Below are positions 9,968 through 20,920 of a stretch of DNA of 64,000 bases, one piece after another; within the stretch, counting starts at the first letter, position 1; each line of letters begins with the position of its first letter. Below the pieces are notes generated by a model, which saw only the letters and a list, made by a program, of their open reading frames with translations, searched no databases and had not been told where the DNA came from. The DNA comes from Xanthomonas sp. 3793 (lineage in GTDB: Bacteria > Pseudomonadota > Gammaproteobacteria > Xanthomonadales > Xanthomonadaceae), in the NCBI RefSeq assembly GCF_024806835.1, contig NZ_JANTYU010000003.1, forward strand, positions 538,570-602,569. The letters run 5' to 3'. The position numbers and the translations under genes were made by a program.

Positions 9968-12283
9968 ATGAAGTTTCTGTCCCGCTGGATCGCCCGCTGC
10001 GCACGGTTGTCCGCCCCTGTCATCGCCGCCTCGCTCGCACTGGCGGCGCCCGCCGCGCAGGCGGTCAGCGAGGCCGACCTGCTGCCGGTGGACCAGGCCT
10101 TCGCGCTCAGCGCCCAGGCCGACAGCCGCGACAGCATCGGCCTGAGCTGGAAAATCGCGCCGGGCTATTACCTGTATCGGCACCGCATCAGCGTCAAATC
10201 CGGACAAGGCTTTGCTGCCGGCGAACTGGCGCTGCCGGAAGGCCAGAGCAAGCACGACGAGTTCTTCGGCCAGGTGCAGACCTACCGCAAACAACTGCAG
10301 ACCACCCTGGCCGGCAGGGCCGATCCGGCACTGAAAACCGCGGTGCTGCAGGTGCAATACCAGGGCTGCGCCGATGCCGGGGTGTGCTACCCGCCGCAGC
10401 GCCGCGAGATCCGGGTGAGCCTGCCCGGCGCACCGACGGCCACCACCGCCACGCCACGCGAAAACCTGGGCGCCCTGGTGCCGCGCGCCGCGCCTGGCCC
10501 GCGCCTGTTCGGGGCGCCCGGCCAGGGGGCCGGCGTGGATGCGCTACCGCTGCCGGCCGAGCAGGCCTTCACCTTCGAGGCCATCGTGGGCGATGGCAAC
10601 AGCCTGCTGCTGCGCTTCACCCCGGCACCGGGCTACTACCTCTACCGCGACCGCACCTCGCTGGCGGTGGAAGGCAGCGGCGGCGTGCGCACCGGGCTGC
10701 CGCGCTGGCCGCAGGGCAAGACCCATCGCGACGAACATTTCGGCGATGTGGTGGTGTATTTCGACCAGGCCGAAGTCACCCTGCCGCTGCTGCGCGAGCA
10801 TCCCGACCCGGCGCGGGTGACCCTGGTGGCCACCTTCCAGGGCTGCCAGACCGACGGCATCTGCTACCCGCCGATGACCCGCCGCGTGGCGCTGGACCTG
10901 CCCACCGGCACGGTGTCGCCACAGAACCAGGCACAAGCCGCCCCATTGATGATCTCGCCGCTGGCCGCCGGGCAGGCGCCTCCCGAGCCCGCCCCGGCAA
11001 CGGCGCCGGACGCCAAGACGCAACCCGCGCCGACAGCGGCGGCCGACAACCCGCAGCGCACCCAGCCGCCACACACCGACAAGGGCCTGCTGGCGATGCT
11101 GGCGCTGGCCCTGCTCGGCGGGCTGGTGTTGAACCTGATGCCGTGCGTGCTGCCGATCCTGTCGCTGAAGGTGCTGGGCCTGGCCCATAGCGGCGAGAGC
11201 CGCAGCCACGCGCGCAGCCATGCCATCTGGTATTCGCTGGGCGTGCTGGTGTCCTTCGCCGCCATCGGCGGGCTGGTGATCGCCCTGCGTGCGGCCGGCC
11301 AGGCGGCCGGCTGGGGCTTCCAGCTGCAGCAGCCGTGGTTTGTGGCGGCACTGGCCTATCTGATGTTCGCGGTGGGCCTGAGCCTGTCGGGCGTGTTCAC
11401 GCTGGGCAGCAACCTGGGTGGCATCGGCCAGTCGCTGGCCGCGCGCAACGGGCCGCTGGGCGACTTTTTCACCGGCGTGCTGGCCTGTGTGGTCGCCAGC
11501 CCCTGCATCGCCCCGTTCATGGGCACCGCCCTGGCCTATGCGTTCACCGCACCTGCGCTGCTGGCGATGCTGGTGTTCCTGGCACTGGGCCTGGGCCTGG
11601 CGCTGCCCTTCCTGCTGATCGGCTTCATCCCGTCGCTGGCGCGGCGCCTGCCCACGCCCGGCGCCTGGATGGAAACGCTCAAGCAGGTGCTGGCGTTCCC
11701 GATGTATCTCACCGCGATCTGGCTGCTGTGGGTGCTGGGCAAGCAGCGCGGCGTGGATGCGCTGGCCCTGATGCTGGTCGGCGCCACCCTGCTGGCGCTG
11801 GGCCTGTGGTGTTTCGAGCGCAGCCGCTGGACCAGCAACCGCGCCGGCCTGCGCCTGGCCGCAGCGATGCTGGTGCTGGCCATCGTGCCGGTGGTGGGCG
11901 TCACCCGCCTGCGCCTGCCGGCCGCCACCGCCGCCAGCGAAGGTGTGGTCGCGTTCTCGCCGCAGCTGCTGGACCGCCTGCGCGCCGACAACCGCGTGGT
12001 GTTCGTCAACATGACCGCCGACTGGTGCGTGACCTGCAAGGCCAACGAAAAGAACGTGCTGGGCAGCGCCGACTTCCGCGACGCGCTGCGCCGTGTCGAT
12101 GCGGTCTACATGAAGGGCGACTGGACCAATGTCGACCCGGCCATCAGCACCTTCCTCGACCAGCACCAGGCGGTCGGCGTGCCGCTGTACGTGGTCTATG
12201 GCCCCGGCGCCCCGCCGGCGATCCTGCCCACGGTGCTGACCAGCGCGATCACCGAGGATGCATTGCTGCGCGCGGCGCGGTGA
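9968..12283 (+). CDS. dsbD: Protein-disulfide reductase DsbD with duplicated alpha domain
   Basis: An inner-membrane electron carrier that passes reducing power from cytoplasmic thioredoxin to periplasmic thiol proteins. The 771 residues comprise: signal peptide (1-34); a first periplasmic alpha domain with a Cys pair at 134/140 ([10 protein letters not shown]); a second alpha domain with Cys 293/299 ([10 protein letters not shown]); a Pro/Ala-rich linker; a membrane domain (about 375-640) with its Cys pair at 393 (LMPCVLP) and 513 (ASPCIAP); and a C-terminal thioredoxin domain with CVTC at 687-690. Usual DsbD has one alpha domain, so the tandem copy is notable. It is the second gene of the cutA-dsbD operon. 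Confidence 0.95.
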   Translation: MKFLSRWIARCARLSAPVIAASLALAAPAAQAVSEADLLPVDQAFALSAQADSRDSIGLSWKIAPGYYLYRHRISVKSGQGFAAGELALPEGQSKHDEFFGQVQTYRKQLQTTLAGRADPALKTAVLQVQYQGCADAGVCYPPQRREIRVSLPGAPTATTATPRENLGALVPRAAPGPRLFGAPGQGAGVDALPLPAEQAFTFEAIVGDGNSLLLRFTPAPGYYLYRDRTSLAVEGSGGVRTGLPRWPQGKTHRDEHFGDVVVYFDQAEVTLPLLREHPDPARVTLVATFQGCQTDGICYPPMTRRVALDLPTGTVSPQNQAQAAPLMISPLAAGQAPPEPAPATAPDAKTQPAPTAAADNPQRTQPPHTDKGLLAMLALALLGGLVLNLMPCVLPILSLKVLGLAHSGESRSHARSHAIWYSLGVLVSFAAIGGLVIALRAAGQAAGWGFQLQQPWFVAALAYLMFAVGLSLSGVFTLGSNLGGIGQSLAARNGPLGDFFTGVLACVVASPCIAPFMGTALAYAFTAPALLAMLVFLALGLGLALPFLLIGFIPSLARRLPTPGAWMETLKQVLAFPMYLTAIWLLWVLGKQRGVDALALMLVGATLLALGLWCFERSRWTSNRAGLRLAAAMLVLAIVPVVGVTRLRLPAATAASEGVVAFSPQLLDRLRADNRVVFVNMTADWCVTCKANEKNVLGSADFRDALRRVDAVYMKGDWTNVDPAISTFLDQHQAVGVPLYVVYGPGAPPAILPTVLTSAITEDALLRAAR

Positions 12284-12594
12284 GCGGCCTCTTCGACGCC
12301 CCGATGCATGCGTCTGGCGAGCGCTGCACAAGCGTGCAGATTGTGTCCGCAAGGTGATCTGAAAAACTTGCGCGCCTTGCTGTCGCCGGCAGCCTGCCCC
12401 GCTCACCGGCGCACGGCCGACGCCGCAAGATGCCGACGACCATCATCCGTCGCGATCGAGCCCGGAAAAGATTAACTCGGCCGCATCCGGTTATTTTTAT
12501 TTTTGTATAAAGTCGCGGCGGCGCGAACGGATGTTTCTCGGCGCGCATTTCTCAACATTACTCACTGCGCGGTCGCAGCGCGAGATTCGACTTT
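12284..12594. other. Gene-free region upstream of the prolyl oligopeptidase
   Basis: No gene seen. A markedly AT-rich patch (about 12465-12510, containing TTATTTTTATTTTTG and TATAAA) is probably the promoter region of the downstream peptidase, but I could not pair a convincing -35 with the TATAAA. Confidence 0.4.
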
Positions 12595-14784
12595 ATGCTG
12601 TCGCCCCCTTTCGGCGATGGCAACATAATGGCCCCCACGTCCACCTTTTTCGGCGCAGCCTTGTTTCTTGCCGGCATTGCAGGTGCCGATGCAGCACCTG
12701 CGACACCCGGCATTGCGGCTACTCCACCCGCTGCGGCCAGCGCAGACCCGTATCTGTGGCTGGAAGATGTCACCGGCACAAGAGCGCTCGACTGGGTAAA
12801 GCAACAAGATGCACGTACCGAGAAACAACTGGCCGACACCGCCGAATTCAAGCAGCTGGAAACACGGATTCGTGAAGTCATGGACTCGGATGCGAAGATT
12901 CCCGACGTGCAGAAGATCGGTGACAGCTACTACAACTTCTGGCAGGACAGAGAGCACAAGCGCGGCATATGGCGACGGACTTCGCCGGCCGAATATCGCA
13001 AGCCCGCACCCAAGTGGGAAACCGTGCTGGATCTGGACGCCCTCAACCAGAGCGAGGGCAAGGATTGGGCATGGCAGCACGAGGACATCGACTGTCTGCG
13101 TCCGGCCTATCGCCGCTGCCTGATCACGCTGTCGCGCGGCGGTGCCGATGCCGACGTCACCCGCGAGTTCGACCTGGTCGACAAGCACTGGGTGCAGGAC
13201 GGCTTCGTCCGGCCCGAAGCCAAGGGCGAGCTCTCCTGGATCGACCAGGACACCGTCTATGTCAGTACCGATTTCGGTGCTGGCACCACGACCGATTCGG
13301 GCTACGCGCGCGTGGTCAAACAATGGAAACGCGGCACCGCCCTGGACACCGCCACGACCGTCTACGAGGGCAGCCCGCAGGATATGCGCGTGAGGGCCTT
13401 CCATGACGACACCCCGGGCTTCGAGCGGGACATCGTGATTCGCGAGCTGGGCATCCGCAACAAGCGCTGGTATCTGCGCGACAGTAGCGGACACCTGGCC
13501 CAGATCGAGGTGCCGGACTCGGCGACCAAGCAGTTGCATCGCCAATGGCTGACGCTGGAGCTGCGCGAGCCGTGGAGCGTCGGCGGCAAGACCTATGCAG
13601 CCGGCACGCTGCTGGCCACCCGTTTCGACGATTTCATGGCGGGCAAGCGCGCCTTCGAGGTGGTCTTCCAGCCCACCGACACCGCCTCGCTCAGCAGTGC
13701 CGTCTGGACCCGCTCGCACCTGGTGCTCAACATCCTGGATGACGTCAAAACGCGGCTGAGCGTGCTGACGCCCGGTGCGCAGAGCTGGAAGCGCAGCGCG
13801 TTCGTCGGTGCACCCAGTTTCGGCGCCGCAGAGATCAAGGCGTTGGACGACCTCGACAGCGATGCGGTGTGGCTCACCGTCGCCGACGACCTCACTCCGC
13901 CCACGCTGTCGCTGGCGCAGATCGGCAAGCAACCGCAGCGCCTGAAAGCGTTGCCGGCGTTCTTCGATGCCAGCCGGTTCCTCATCGAGCAACACTTCGT
14001 GACCAGCAAGGACGGCACCCGCGTCCCGTATTTCCTGGTCCGTCCGAAGGCGCTGGCATTCGATGGCAGCGCACCGACCCAACTCTATGGCTATGGCGGT
14101 TTCGAGATCCCGATGCTGCCGTACTACTCCGGCGTCATGGGACGAGCGTGGCTGGAGAAGGGCGGGGTCTTCGCGCTGTCCAACATGCGTGGCGGCGGCG
14201 AGTACGGCCCGCGCTGGCACCAGGCCGCACTCAAGCAGAACCGGCACAAGGCCTACGAGGACATGGCCGCCATCGCGCAGGACCTGATCGCACGCAAGGT
14301 CACCTCGGCCAGGCATCTGGCCGTGCGCGGCGGCAGCAACGGCGGATTGATGGCCGGCAACATGCTGACCCAGTATCCGCAGCTGTTCGGGGCGGTAGTG
14401 ATCGAAGCGCCGCTGCTGGACATGCGCCGCTATAACCACCTGCTAGCCGGCGCGTCATGGATGGACGAGTACGGCAACCCGGACACTGCGGACTGGTCGT
14501 TCATCCAGACCTTTTCCCCATATCACCTGTTCGATCCGAACAAGACCTATCCGCCCACGATCTTCCTGACCTCCACCCGCGACGATCGCGTCCACCCCGG
14601 GCACGCACGCAAGATGGCCGCCAAGATGCTGGATGCAGGCAAGGACGCGGTGTTCTACGAAAGCATGGAGGGCGGCCACGCCAACCCTGGCGACAATGCC
14701 CAGGCTGCGCACCGTGCTGCGCTGATGTACACCTTCCTGTGGCGACACCTCGGAGGCGACACCGCGGCAACCGAGGGCAGGTAG
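12595..14784 (+). CDS. Prolyl oligopeptidase family (S9A) serine peptidase, exported
   Basis: A 729-residue S9A peptidase that cleaves short proline-containing peptides. A beta-propeller domain (about 45-450) starts DPYLWLEDVTG, and an alpha/beta-hydrolase catalytic domain follows. The triad is visible: Ser581 in GGSNGG, Asp in RDDRVHPGHA (663/664) and His695 in EGGHAN. A signal-like segment (FFGAALFLAGIAGADAA) suggests a periplasmic location. The start is uncertain: the ATG at 12595, or the ATG at 12628 (MAPTSTFF), which would give a cleaner signal peptide. Neither has a strong ribosome-binding site. The gene stands alone. Confidence 0.93.
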   Translation: MLSPPFGDGNIMAPTSTFFGAALFLAGIAGADAAPATPGIAATPPAAASADPYLWLEDVTGTRALDWVKQQDARTEKQLADTAEFKQLETRIREVMDSDAKIPDVQKIGDSYYNFWQDREHKRGIWRRTSPAEYRKPAPKWETVLDLDALNQSEGKDWAWQHEDIDCLRPAYRRCLITLSRGGADADVTREFDLVDKHWVQDGFVRPEAKGELSWIDQDTVYVSTDFGAGTTTDSGYARVVKQWKRGTALDTATTVYEGSPQDMRVRAFHDDTPGFERDIVIRELGIRNKRWYLRDSSGHLAQIEVPDSATKQLHRQWLTLELREPWSVGGKTYAAGTLLATRFDDFMAGKRAFEVVFQPTDTASLSSAVWTRSHLVLNILDDVKTRLSVLTPGAQSWKRSAFVGAPSFGAAEIKALDDLDSDAVWLTVADDLTPPTLSLAQIGKQPQRLKALPAFFDASRFLIEQHFVTSKDGTRVPYFLVRPKALAFDGSAPTQLYGYGGFEIPMLPYYSGVMGRAWLEKGGVFALSNMRGGGEYGPRWHQAALKQNRHKAYEDMAAIAQDLIARKVTSARHLAVRGGSNGGLMAGNMLTQYPQLFGAVVIEAPLLDMRRYNHLLAGASWMDEYGNPDTADWSFIQTFSPYHLFDPNKTYPPTIFLTSTRDDRVHPGHARKMAAKMLDAGKDAVFYESMEGGHANPGDNAQAAHRAALMYTFLWRHLGGDTAATEGR

Positions 14785-15188
14785 GCCATCGGCGGCGGGG
14801 CGCATCGCTGCACCGACGCTTGTCTGCGCGGGCATCCGGGGCGGCAACGGCGCCCATCGTGCGCGGTGGGTGCGCGCGGCCAGCGTGGGTGCCGCTCACT
14901 GCGGCAGGCCGCTCCGGCGGCGCAACCTGACCGATGGCGCCTCGCCCCCGCTGGCGGGAACGGCCGAACTTGCTGCCACGGGCACAGAACCACGACGCGC
15001 GGCAGTGGAAGATGCGCAGACCGGTCCCTGCGCCGCGCGGCACCACCACCGATGCCGGTGCCGGGGGCCACTGGCGGGGCTGGTGGGCAGCGGCCGTGAC
15101 GATGCGGCCTGGCACTGCAGGCTGCCGCAACAGGGCCGCCTGGGTAGATGCCCTCCGCACCTGACTGCGCCGACAATCGCCGCAAGAA
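14785..15188. other. Gene-free region before aroQ
   Basis: About 400 bp of very GC-rich sequence. Open frames on both strands lack start signals and recognisable protein features. I see no repeat or RNA structure that stands out; the aroQ promoter begins at its right end. Confidence 0.4.
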
Positions 15189-15217
15189 TTCAAACGATTG
15201 TTTAAAACAGCTATAAC
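15189..15217 (+). promoter_or_regulatory. Candidate promoter of aroQ-accB-accC
   Basis: TTCAAA (15189-15194), 17-nt spacer, TATAAC (15212-15217), in an AT-rich island 67 nt before the aroQ start. The spacer contains the inverted repeat AAAC-GATT-GTTT (15192-15203), which could be an operator. Confidence 0.6.
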
Positions 15218-15283
15218 TTCTGCTATCTGGACAGCATCGCCCACATCGCGCAGACTTCCGGCCTTTCCGCTCCGCTGGATCCC

Positions 15284-15730
15284 ATGGCCCACCTGCTGCT
15301 GTTGCACGGCCCCAACCTCAACCTGCTCGGCACCCGCGAGCCGGAGGTCTACGGGCGCACCACGCTGGCGCAGATCGATGCTGCCCTGGTGGACCGCGCG
15401 CAGGCAGCCGGGCACACGCTCAGCAGCCTGCAGTCCAATGCCGAGCACGTGCTGGTGGAGCGCATCCACGCCGCCCGCGAGGACGGCACCGCCTACATCC
15501 TGATCAACCCGGCGGCCTTCACCCATACCTCGGTGGCGCTGCGCGACGCGCTGCTGGGCGTGGGCCTGCCGTTCGTGGAGATCCACCTGTCCAACCCGCA
15601 TGCGCGCGAGCCGTTCCGCCATCACAGCTATCTCAGCGACAAGGCCGACGGGGTGATCTGCGGCTTCGGCGCAGACAGCTACCGGCTGGCGCTGGAAGCG
15701 GCGATCGCGCGCCTGGAGCGCGACGCATGA
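15284..15730 (+). CDS. aroQ: Type II 3-dehydroquinate dehydratase
   Basis: Catalyses the third shikimate-pathway step, dehydrating 3-dehydroquinate to 3-dehydroshikimate, as a cytoplasmic dodecamer. The 148-residue protein shows the class II signature [20 protein letters not shown] (catalytic Tyr and flexible-lid Arg), the substrate loop [16 protein letters not shown] and the second His motif [16 protein letters not shown]. It is the first gene of aroQ-accB-accC, an arrangement common in gammaproteobacteria, and lies 97 bp before accB. Confidence 0.97.
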   Translation: MAHLLLLHGPNLNLLGTREPEVYGRTTLAQIDAALVDRAQAAGHTLSSLQSNAEHVLVERIHAAREDGTAYILINPAAFTHTSVALRDALLGVGLPFVEIHLSNPHAREPFRHHSYLSDKADGVICGFGADSYRLALEAAIARLERDA

Positions 15731-15827
15731 CAGGTGCCCTCCCCCCATCGGCCACCGCGCCGAGGGTCTGACCCCATTCCGTCGGCATCCGCCGGCACTC
15801 TCCACCGATTCACCACAAGAGGCCCTT

Positions 15828-16310
15828 ATGGATCTCCGCAAAATCAAGAAGCTGATCGACCTGCTCGAAGAATCCAATCTCGCCGAAATCGAGATCAAGG
15901 AAGGCGAAGAAAGCGTGCGCCTGGCGCGCGTTCCCAAGGGCACCCAGGTGATGAGCGCGCCGGTGCAGCAGTACGCACCGGCCCCCGCCGCCGCGCCGCA
16001 AGCGGCCTCCATGCCGATGCAGTCGCCCACCGAGGCTTCCACCGGGGGCGCCAAGCAGGCCGCTGCGTTGCCGGAAGGCCATGTGTTGCGCGCGCCGATG
16101 GTCGGCACGTTCTACACCTCGCCCTCCCCCGACAAGCCGGCATTCGTCGCCGTGGGCCAGGCGGTCAAGGCCGGCGACACCCTGGCGATCATCGAGGCGA
16201 TGAAGATGTTCAACCCGATCGAAGCCGACGTTTCCGGCACCATCGTGGCCATCCTCGGCGAAACCGGCCAGCCGGTGGAATTCGATCAGCCGTTGTTTGT
16301 GATTGGCTGA
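15828..16310 (+). CDS. accB: Biotin carboxyl carrier protein of acetyl-CoA carboxylase
   Basis: Carries the biotin that shuttles carboxyl groups in malonyl-CoA synthesis, the committed step of fatty-acid synthesis. The 160 residues comprise an N-terminal helix region ([20 protein letters not shown]), a Pro/Ala-rich linker (about 47-85) and a C-terminal biotinyl domain with EAMKMF; Lys126 is the biotinylation site. accC normally follows directly, but here a four-helix-bundle gene lies between them. Confidence 0.98.
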   Translation: MDLRKIKKLIDLLEESNLAEIEIKEGEESVRLARVPKGTQVMSAPVQQYAPAPAAAPQAASMPMQSPTEASTGGAKQAAALPEGHVLRAPMVGTFYTSPSPDKPAFVAVGQAVKAGDTLAIIEAMKMFNPIEADVSGTIVAILGETGQPVEFDQPLFVIG

Positions 16311-16313
16311 AGC

Positions 16314-16346
16314 GCCGGGATTCGGGAGTCGTGATTCGGGATTCGC
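16314..16346. repeat. GGGATTCGGGA repeat arm, left side of inserted gene
   Basis: The arm reads GCCGGGATTCGGGAGTCGTG and continues in the same 7-bp rhythm. It begins 3 nt after the accB stop codon and runs into the start of the four-helix-bundle gene. It is the inverted partner of the arm at 16727-16754. Confidence 0.8.
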
Positions 16347-16754
16347 AAGAGCGACCGCATGAGCGCCTGACGGTGTGGCGCGATGCGATGTCGCTTGTCG
16401 AAGCGATCTACCGCCTGAGCCACGATTTTCCCGATTCCGAACGTTTTGGACTGACAGCACAGATGCGGCGCGCGGCGATCAGCATTCCGTCCAACATTGC
16501 CGAAGGTGCTGCACGGCGCTCCACCGCCGAATACCTGCGTTATCTCTCGATGGCACGGGGCTCGCTGGCGGAGCTGGACACGCAACTGCAGATTGCAACA
16601 CGCCTGCAGTTCGCATCGCCCGGTGCGGCAACTGTCGATCTGCTGAATCGCACGTTTGCCAGGCTCAATGCGTTGATCCGCACGCTGGAACAAGCGCGAC
16701 ATTTGCGCGAACCCAGCGCCCTGTACGACTCCCCAATCCCGAATCCCGAATCCC

Positions 16755-16765
<11 letters not shown>
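16331..16765 (+). CDS. Four-helix-bundle (S23/IVS-type) protein inserted between accB and accC
   Basis: About 144 residues from a GTG at 16331. The core [20 protein letters not shown], then [21 protein letters not shown] and [21 protein letters not shown], is the four-helix-bundle family, first found inside 23S rRNA intervening sequences and now widespread in bacteria with no settled function. The start is uncertain: no in-frame ATG precedes the conserved region, and the GTG lies inside the left repeat arm. The C-terminal residues ([12 protein letters not shown]) are translated from the right repeat arm, and the gene overlaps accC by 11 nt. This suggests a mobile or captured gene that now sits within the acetyl-CoA carboxylase operon and may be needed to couple translation into accC. 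Confidence 0.8.
16727..16754. repeat. CCCGAATCCCGAATCCC repeat arm, right side of inserted gene
   Basis: This is the inverted copy of the GGGATTCGGGATT arm, ending exactly at the accC ATG. It replaces the purine-rich stretch normally expected as an accC ribosome-binding site. Confidence 0.8.
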
Positions 16766-18122
<1,357 letters not shown>

Positions 18123-18142
18123 TCGCACTGGTCATTGCACCA

Positions 18143-18172
18143 CGCAACAAGCCCGGGAAACCGGGCTTGTTG
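18143..18172 (+). terminator. Hairpin terminator after accC
   Basis: CAACAAGCCCGG-GAAA-CCGGGCTTGTTG is a perfect 12-bp stem about 20 nt after the accC stop. It is followed by CGTTGTTTCCC, only weakly T-rich. A diverged copy of the stem lies downstream in the duplicated segment. Confidence 0.75.
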
Positions 18173-18238
18173 CGTTGTTTCCCGGTGCATCGCGACGACA
18201 CCCCCGCACCGGCGCCCATGCGGCCAGCCGACCGATGC

Positions 18239-18306
18239 GTAGGAGCGCACCCGGCCGCGACCGCGCCTTATCGGTGGAACCCCACCGCGCCCAGGTGCGC
18301 TCCTAC
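18239..18306. repeat. GTAGGAGCGCACC palindromic repeat, copy 2
   Basis: Same element as at 4545-4613, here inside the first copy of the accC 3' duplication. Outer arms GTAGGAGCGCACC and GGTGCGCTCCTAC are perfect inverted repeats. Confidence 0.85.
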
Positions 18307-18489
18307 GCGAGCCGGGGGCCTACGGAATTAGGAGTGATCGCACTGGCCATTGCACCATGCGACAAGCACGGGACACCGGGCTTGTCGCATGGCTTGCCGG
18401 TGCATCGCCTCGGCAGTGCGCCGCGCAGGCCAGGCACGCGGCTGGATCACAGCCGGCACCAGCAAACTATGCGGCCAGCCGCCCGATGC

Positions 18490-18557
18490 GTAGGAGCGCA
18501 CCCGGGCGCGACCGCGCTTTGTCGGTAGAACCCCGTCGCGCCCAGGTGCGCTCCTAC
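18490..18557. repeat. GTAGGAGCGCACC palindromic repeat, copy 3
   Basis: Third copy of the element, in the second unit of the duplication. Outer arms are intact; the centre differs from copies 1 and 2. Confidence 0.85.
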
Positions 18558-18651
18558 CGGAGCCGGGTGCTACCGGATCCGCTGCGCAGATCGTCAGTCG
18601 TGCGCGCGGATGCGCAGCACACTCGCATCAGGGCGCGATGCGCTGCATCGC

Positions 18652-19017
18652 TCAACGCCGCGGCGCAGGCACCTGCTGGCTGCCCGGCACCGGCACGATG
18701 CCGCTAGACGAGGCCGGGTCGACCACCATCATGGTTTCGGTGGAGCCGTCCGGCCAGACCACCTGAAACATCGAGCCGGCCGACAAGGTGGAAAACGGCA
18801 TCGCGCTGCTGGCGCGGTACACCGCGGCCACCTCGCTGGCGCCATGCCGTCGCTGCTGCTCGTCGGCACCGACCGTGGTCGATCTGATCGACAGCGGCTG
18901 GTAACGGTGATCGGCGGTATCGATCATCACGATGCCCACCGCCGCGGCCGAATACGCCACGAACAACGCCACCCAGAACCAGAACTTGGCGCCATGCGCC
19001 AACCGACGGTAATTCAT
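18652..19017 (-). CDS. Hypothetical membrane-anchored protein
   Basis: 121 residues, family not recognised. A short basic N-terminus (NYRRLAHGAKF) precedes one membrane helix (about 13-33, FWFWVALFVAYSAAAVGIVMI). The rest is predicted to be outside the cytoplasm and contains a small beta-rich stretch (MFQVVWPDGSTETMMVVDP). The ATG overlaps the stop of the upstream gene (19014) in an ATGA, so the two are probably co-translated and may act together. The product ends with a Pro-rich tail. Confidence 0.75.
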   Translation of the reverse strand: MNYRRLAHGAKFWFWVALFVAYSAAAVGIVMIDTADHRYQPLSIRSTTVGADEQQRRHGASEVAAVYRASSAMPFSTLSAGSMFQVVWPDGSTETMMVVDPASSSGIVPVPGSQQVPAPRR

Positions 19018-19937
19018 GACTGCGCTCCCGGATCGGACACCAACCTATCGACCATCTCATCCACGCTGTCTGCTCCCTGCCGCGGCACCGCGGCGTCGAA
19101 TACGAACGACACAAAATCCTGCGCGCCCTCGCGCGAGCAGATGCCCGCGTTGGCGCAATAACTGGTGACCAGCGTGCTGTCGGCGCTGCAGTCCAGGCCC
19201 AGGCGGCACGCCGCCACCTGCCAGGCGAGTTCGGCGAACTGATCGCCGGCCACATACCCGTCCAGACTGTCATCGCCGCTGGCGCGCGCGCCCATCGCCG
19301 GCGCCAGGGCCAGGTAAGCCTCCGGGTCGCGCGAAGCCAGCACACGGCGCACCAGCGCGCGCTTGTAAGTGGGCGTTGCCTGCAGCGGTTCGCCCAGGGC
19401 CAGCAACGCGGCCTCGGCAGCCAGGCTGCCGCCGCGCGCGGCGCTTAGCCGTTGTTGCGCGACCAGGCGCGGGCCCAGCCCATCGCTGGGGGCAAAGCCG
19501 GCGCAGCGCTGCGCCACCCGATCGCGTGCAGCGTGCATCGCCGCCACGCCCGGGGTCTGGTGCGTGGCGATCCACGCGCTGTCGGCGGCATAGCCGGCCG
19601 GGCTGGACGCATACGGCGCGCAGTAATCATAGACCCGGCTCAGGCGCCAGCCGGCCTGCGCATCGCCGGCACGTACCTGCTGCTGCAGTTGCTGCGCATA
19701 GCGATACAGATCCCGCTGTACATCCACCGCATCGCGATAGCTCAGTTGCAGCGCGTTGCCGCGTTCGGAAGATGGGGGCCGCGCCGGTGGTGCCGCAGGC
19801 TGGTGCACGGCGCCGGTGCTGGCGGGCACGGCAGTGGCGCGCGCTGCCGGCTGCGCACGCAGGTGCCACCACGCTGCCGTCGCGAGCGCGACGGGAGCGA
19901 GCAACAGCCAGAGATGGCGGGCACGGACAAGCGGCAT
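19014..19937 (-). CDS. Hypothetical exported or membrane-anchored protein
   Basis: 307 residues from the ATG at 19937, which gives an N-terminal hydrophobic anchor (HLWLLLAPVALATAAWW); the frame is open further upstream but has no sensible start. The remainder is helical and Ala-rich, with six Cys (e.g. VYDYCAPY, RCAGF, ACRLGLDCSAD, YCANAGICSREG). Such Cys pairs, and helical SEL1-like or TPR-like packing, suit a periplasmic protein. No family could be named. It is followed, with a 4-bp overlap, by the small membrane protein at 18652-19017. Confidence 0.75.
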   Translation of the reverse strand: MPLVRARHLWLLLAPVALATAAWWHLRAQPAARATAVPASTGAVHQPAAPPARPPSSERGNALQLSYRDAVDVQRDLYRYAQQLQQQVRAGDAQAGWRLSRVYDYCAPYASSPAGYAADSAWIATHQTPGVAAMHAARDRVAQRCAGFAPSDGLGPRLVAQQRLSAARGGSLAAEAALLALGEPLQATPTYKRALVRRVLASRDPEAYLALAPAMGARASGDDSLDGYVAGDQFAELAWQVAACRLGLDCSADSTLVTSYCANAGICSREGAQDFVSFVFDAAVPRQGADSVDEMVDRLVSDPGAQS

Positions 19938-20920
19938 CACAGCGGCAACCCAGCTGCGGAAGACGCCCGCAGCAACGGCGCGGAGTCTAGCACCCGGCCG
20001 TACACGCGGCGGCCGGCAAGCGAGCGCCGCCGCTACGCGCAGCGCGCGTGGGCGATGCCTGCAGTGCCGGCGCAGATCGGGCAATAGGCGACCGCGCGAT
20101 CAGCAGACAGGCGCGGCCTTTGCCGGGAGTGGGCATGTAGCGCGCGAATGCCGCTGGCCAGTGCAGTGCCATCGATCATTGTCGATACGGCGTTCGCCCC
20201 CGCCTGGCAATCGCTGCTACGTCTTTTCAGCGCTGATGTGCGCAGCGTCCTTCGCCTGGGCGCTGCGTGTGCCTGATCGCATCGCATCGCGGGTGTGGGT
20301 GTGGGTGTGGGTGTGGGTGTGGGTGTGGGTGTGGGTGTGGGTGTGGGTGCGGGTGCGGGTGCGGGTGCGGGTGCGGGTGCGGGTGCGGGTGCGGGTGCGG
20401 GTGCGGGTGCGGGTGCGGGTGCGGGTGCGGGTGCGGGTGAAGCGTAGCCAGTGCATGTGGGGACGTCGCACTGCCGGCAAGCTCGCGGATGTCTGCCTGG
20501 CAGAAGCAATACACGGCAGTCTGCGCATGAGCACTCTTATCGCAATGCGCCTATCGCTTGTGCGATAGGCGCCCGGTCGCATCGCACTCTGGCTCCTGTA
20601 TCCGGCGTAGGCCTTGCATGTGGAGACAGCGCGATGCCGGAACGCTTGCGGAGCTCTGCCTGACAGACAGAATGGGTGTGCGTCGACGCGCGAGCGCTCC
20701 AGTGCGAGGCACCTGTTGCGTGCGTGCCTCGTGTGTCCGGCGGCTTCGCGCTCCGCGTCTGGATGCAACGCGCGTCTGTCTCGTAGACGCGTCTGGCGCA
20801 TCGGCGCGCGATCCCGTCCCGGCATCTTCCACCACGCCATGCACCCGGCAGGGCGCAATGCCTCAGCCCGCCGCCGCGAATGGTCTACGATGCACGCCTT
20901 GATGATTGCCGACTGCCACG
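19938..20920. other. Gene-free region with a hexanucleotide array, upstream of prmA
   Basis: Nearly 1 kb without a recognisable gene. Open frames here are Arg/Pro/His-rich artefacts of the GGGTGY repeat. It contains the array at 20291-20440 and a diverged duplication of about 60 bp: 20451-20515 resembles 20613-20675 (both starting GCATGTGG and including a TCTGCCTG block). Confidence 0.55.
20291..20440. repeat. Hexanucleotide tandem array (GGGTGT)9 (GGGTGC)15
   Basis: 25 consecutive 6-bp units: nine GGGTGT (20291-20344), fifteen GGGTGC (20345-20434) and one GGGTGA. There is no interruption and a single sharp switch of the sixth base. This is a variable-number tandem repeat, and G-rich enough to adopt a non-B (G-quadruplex-like) structure. 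Confidence 0.97.
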
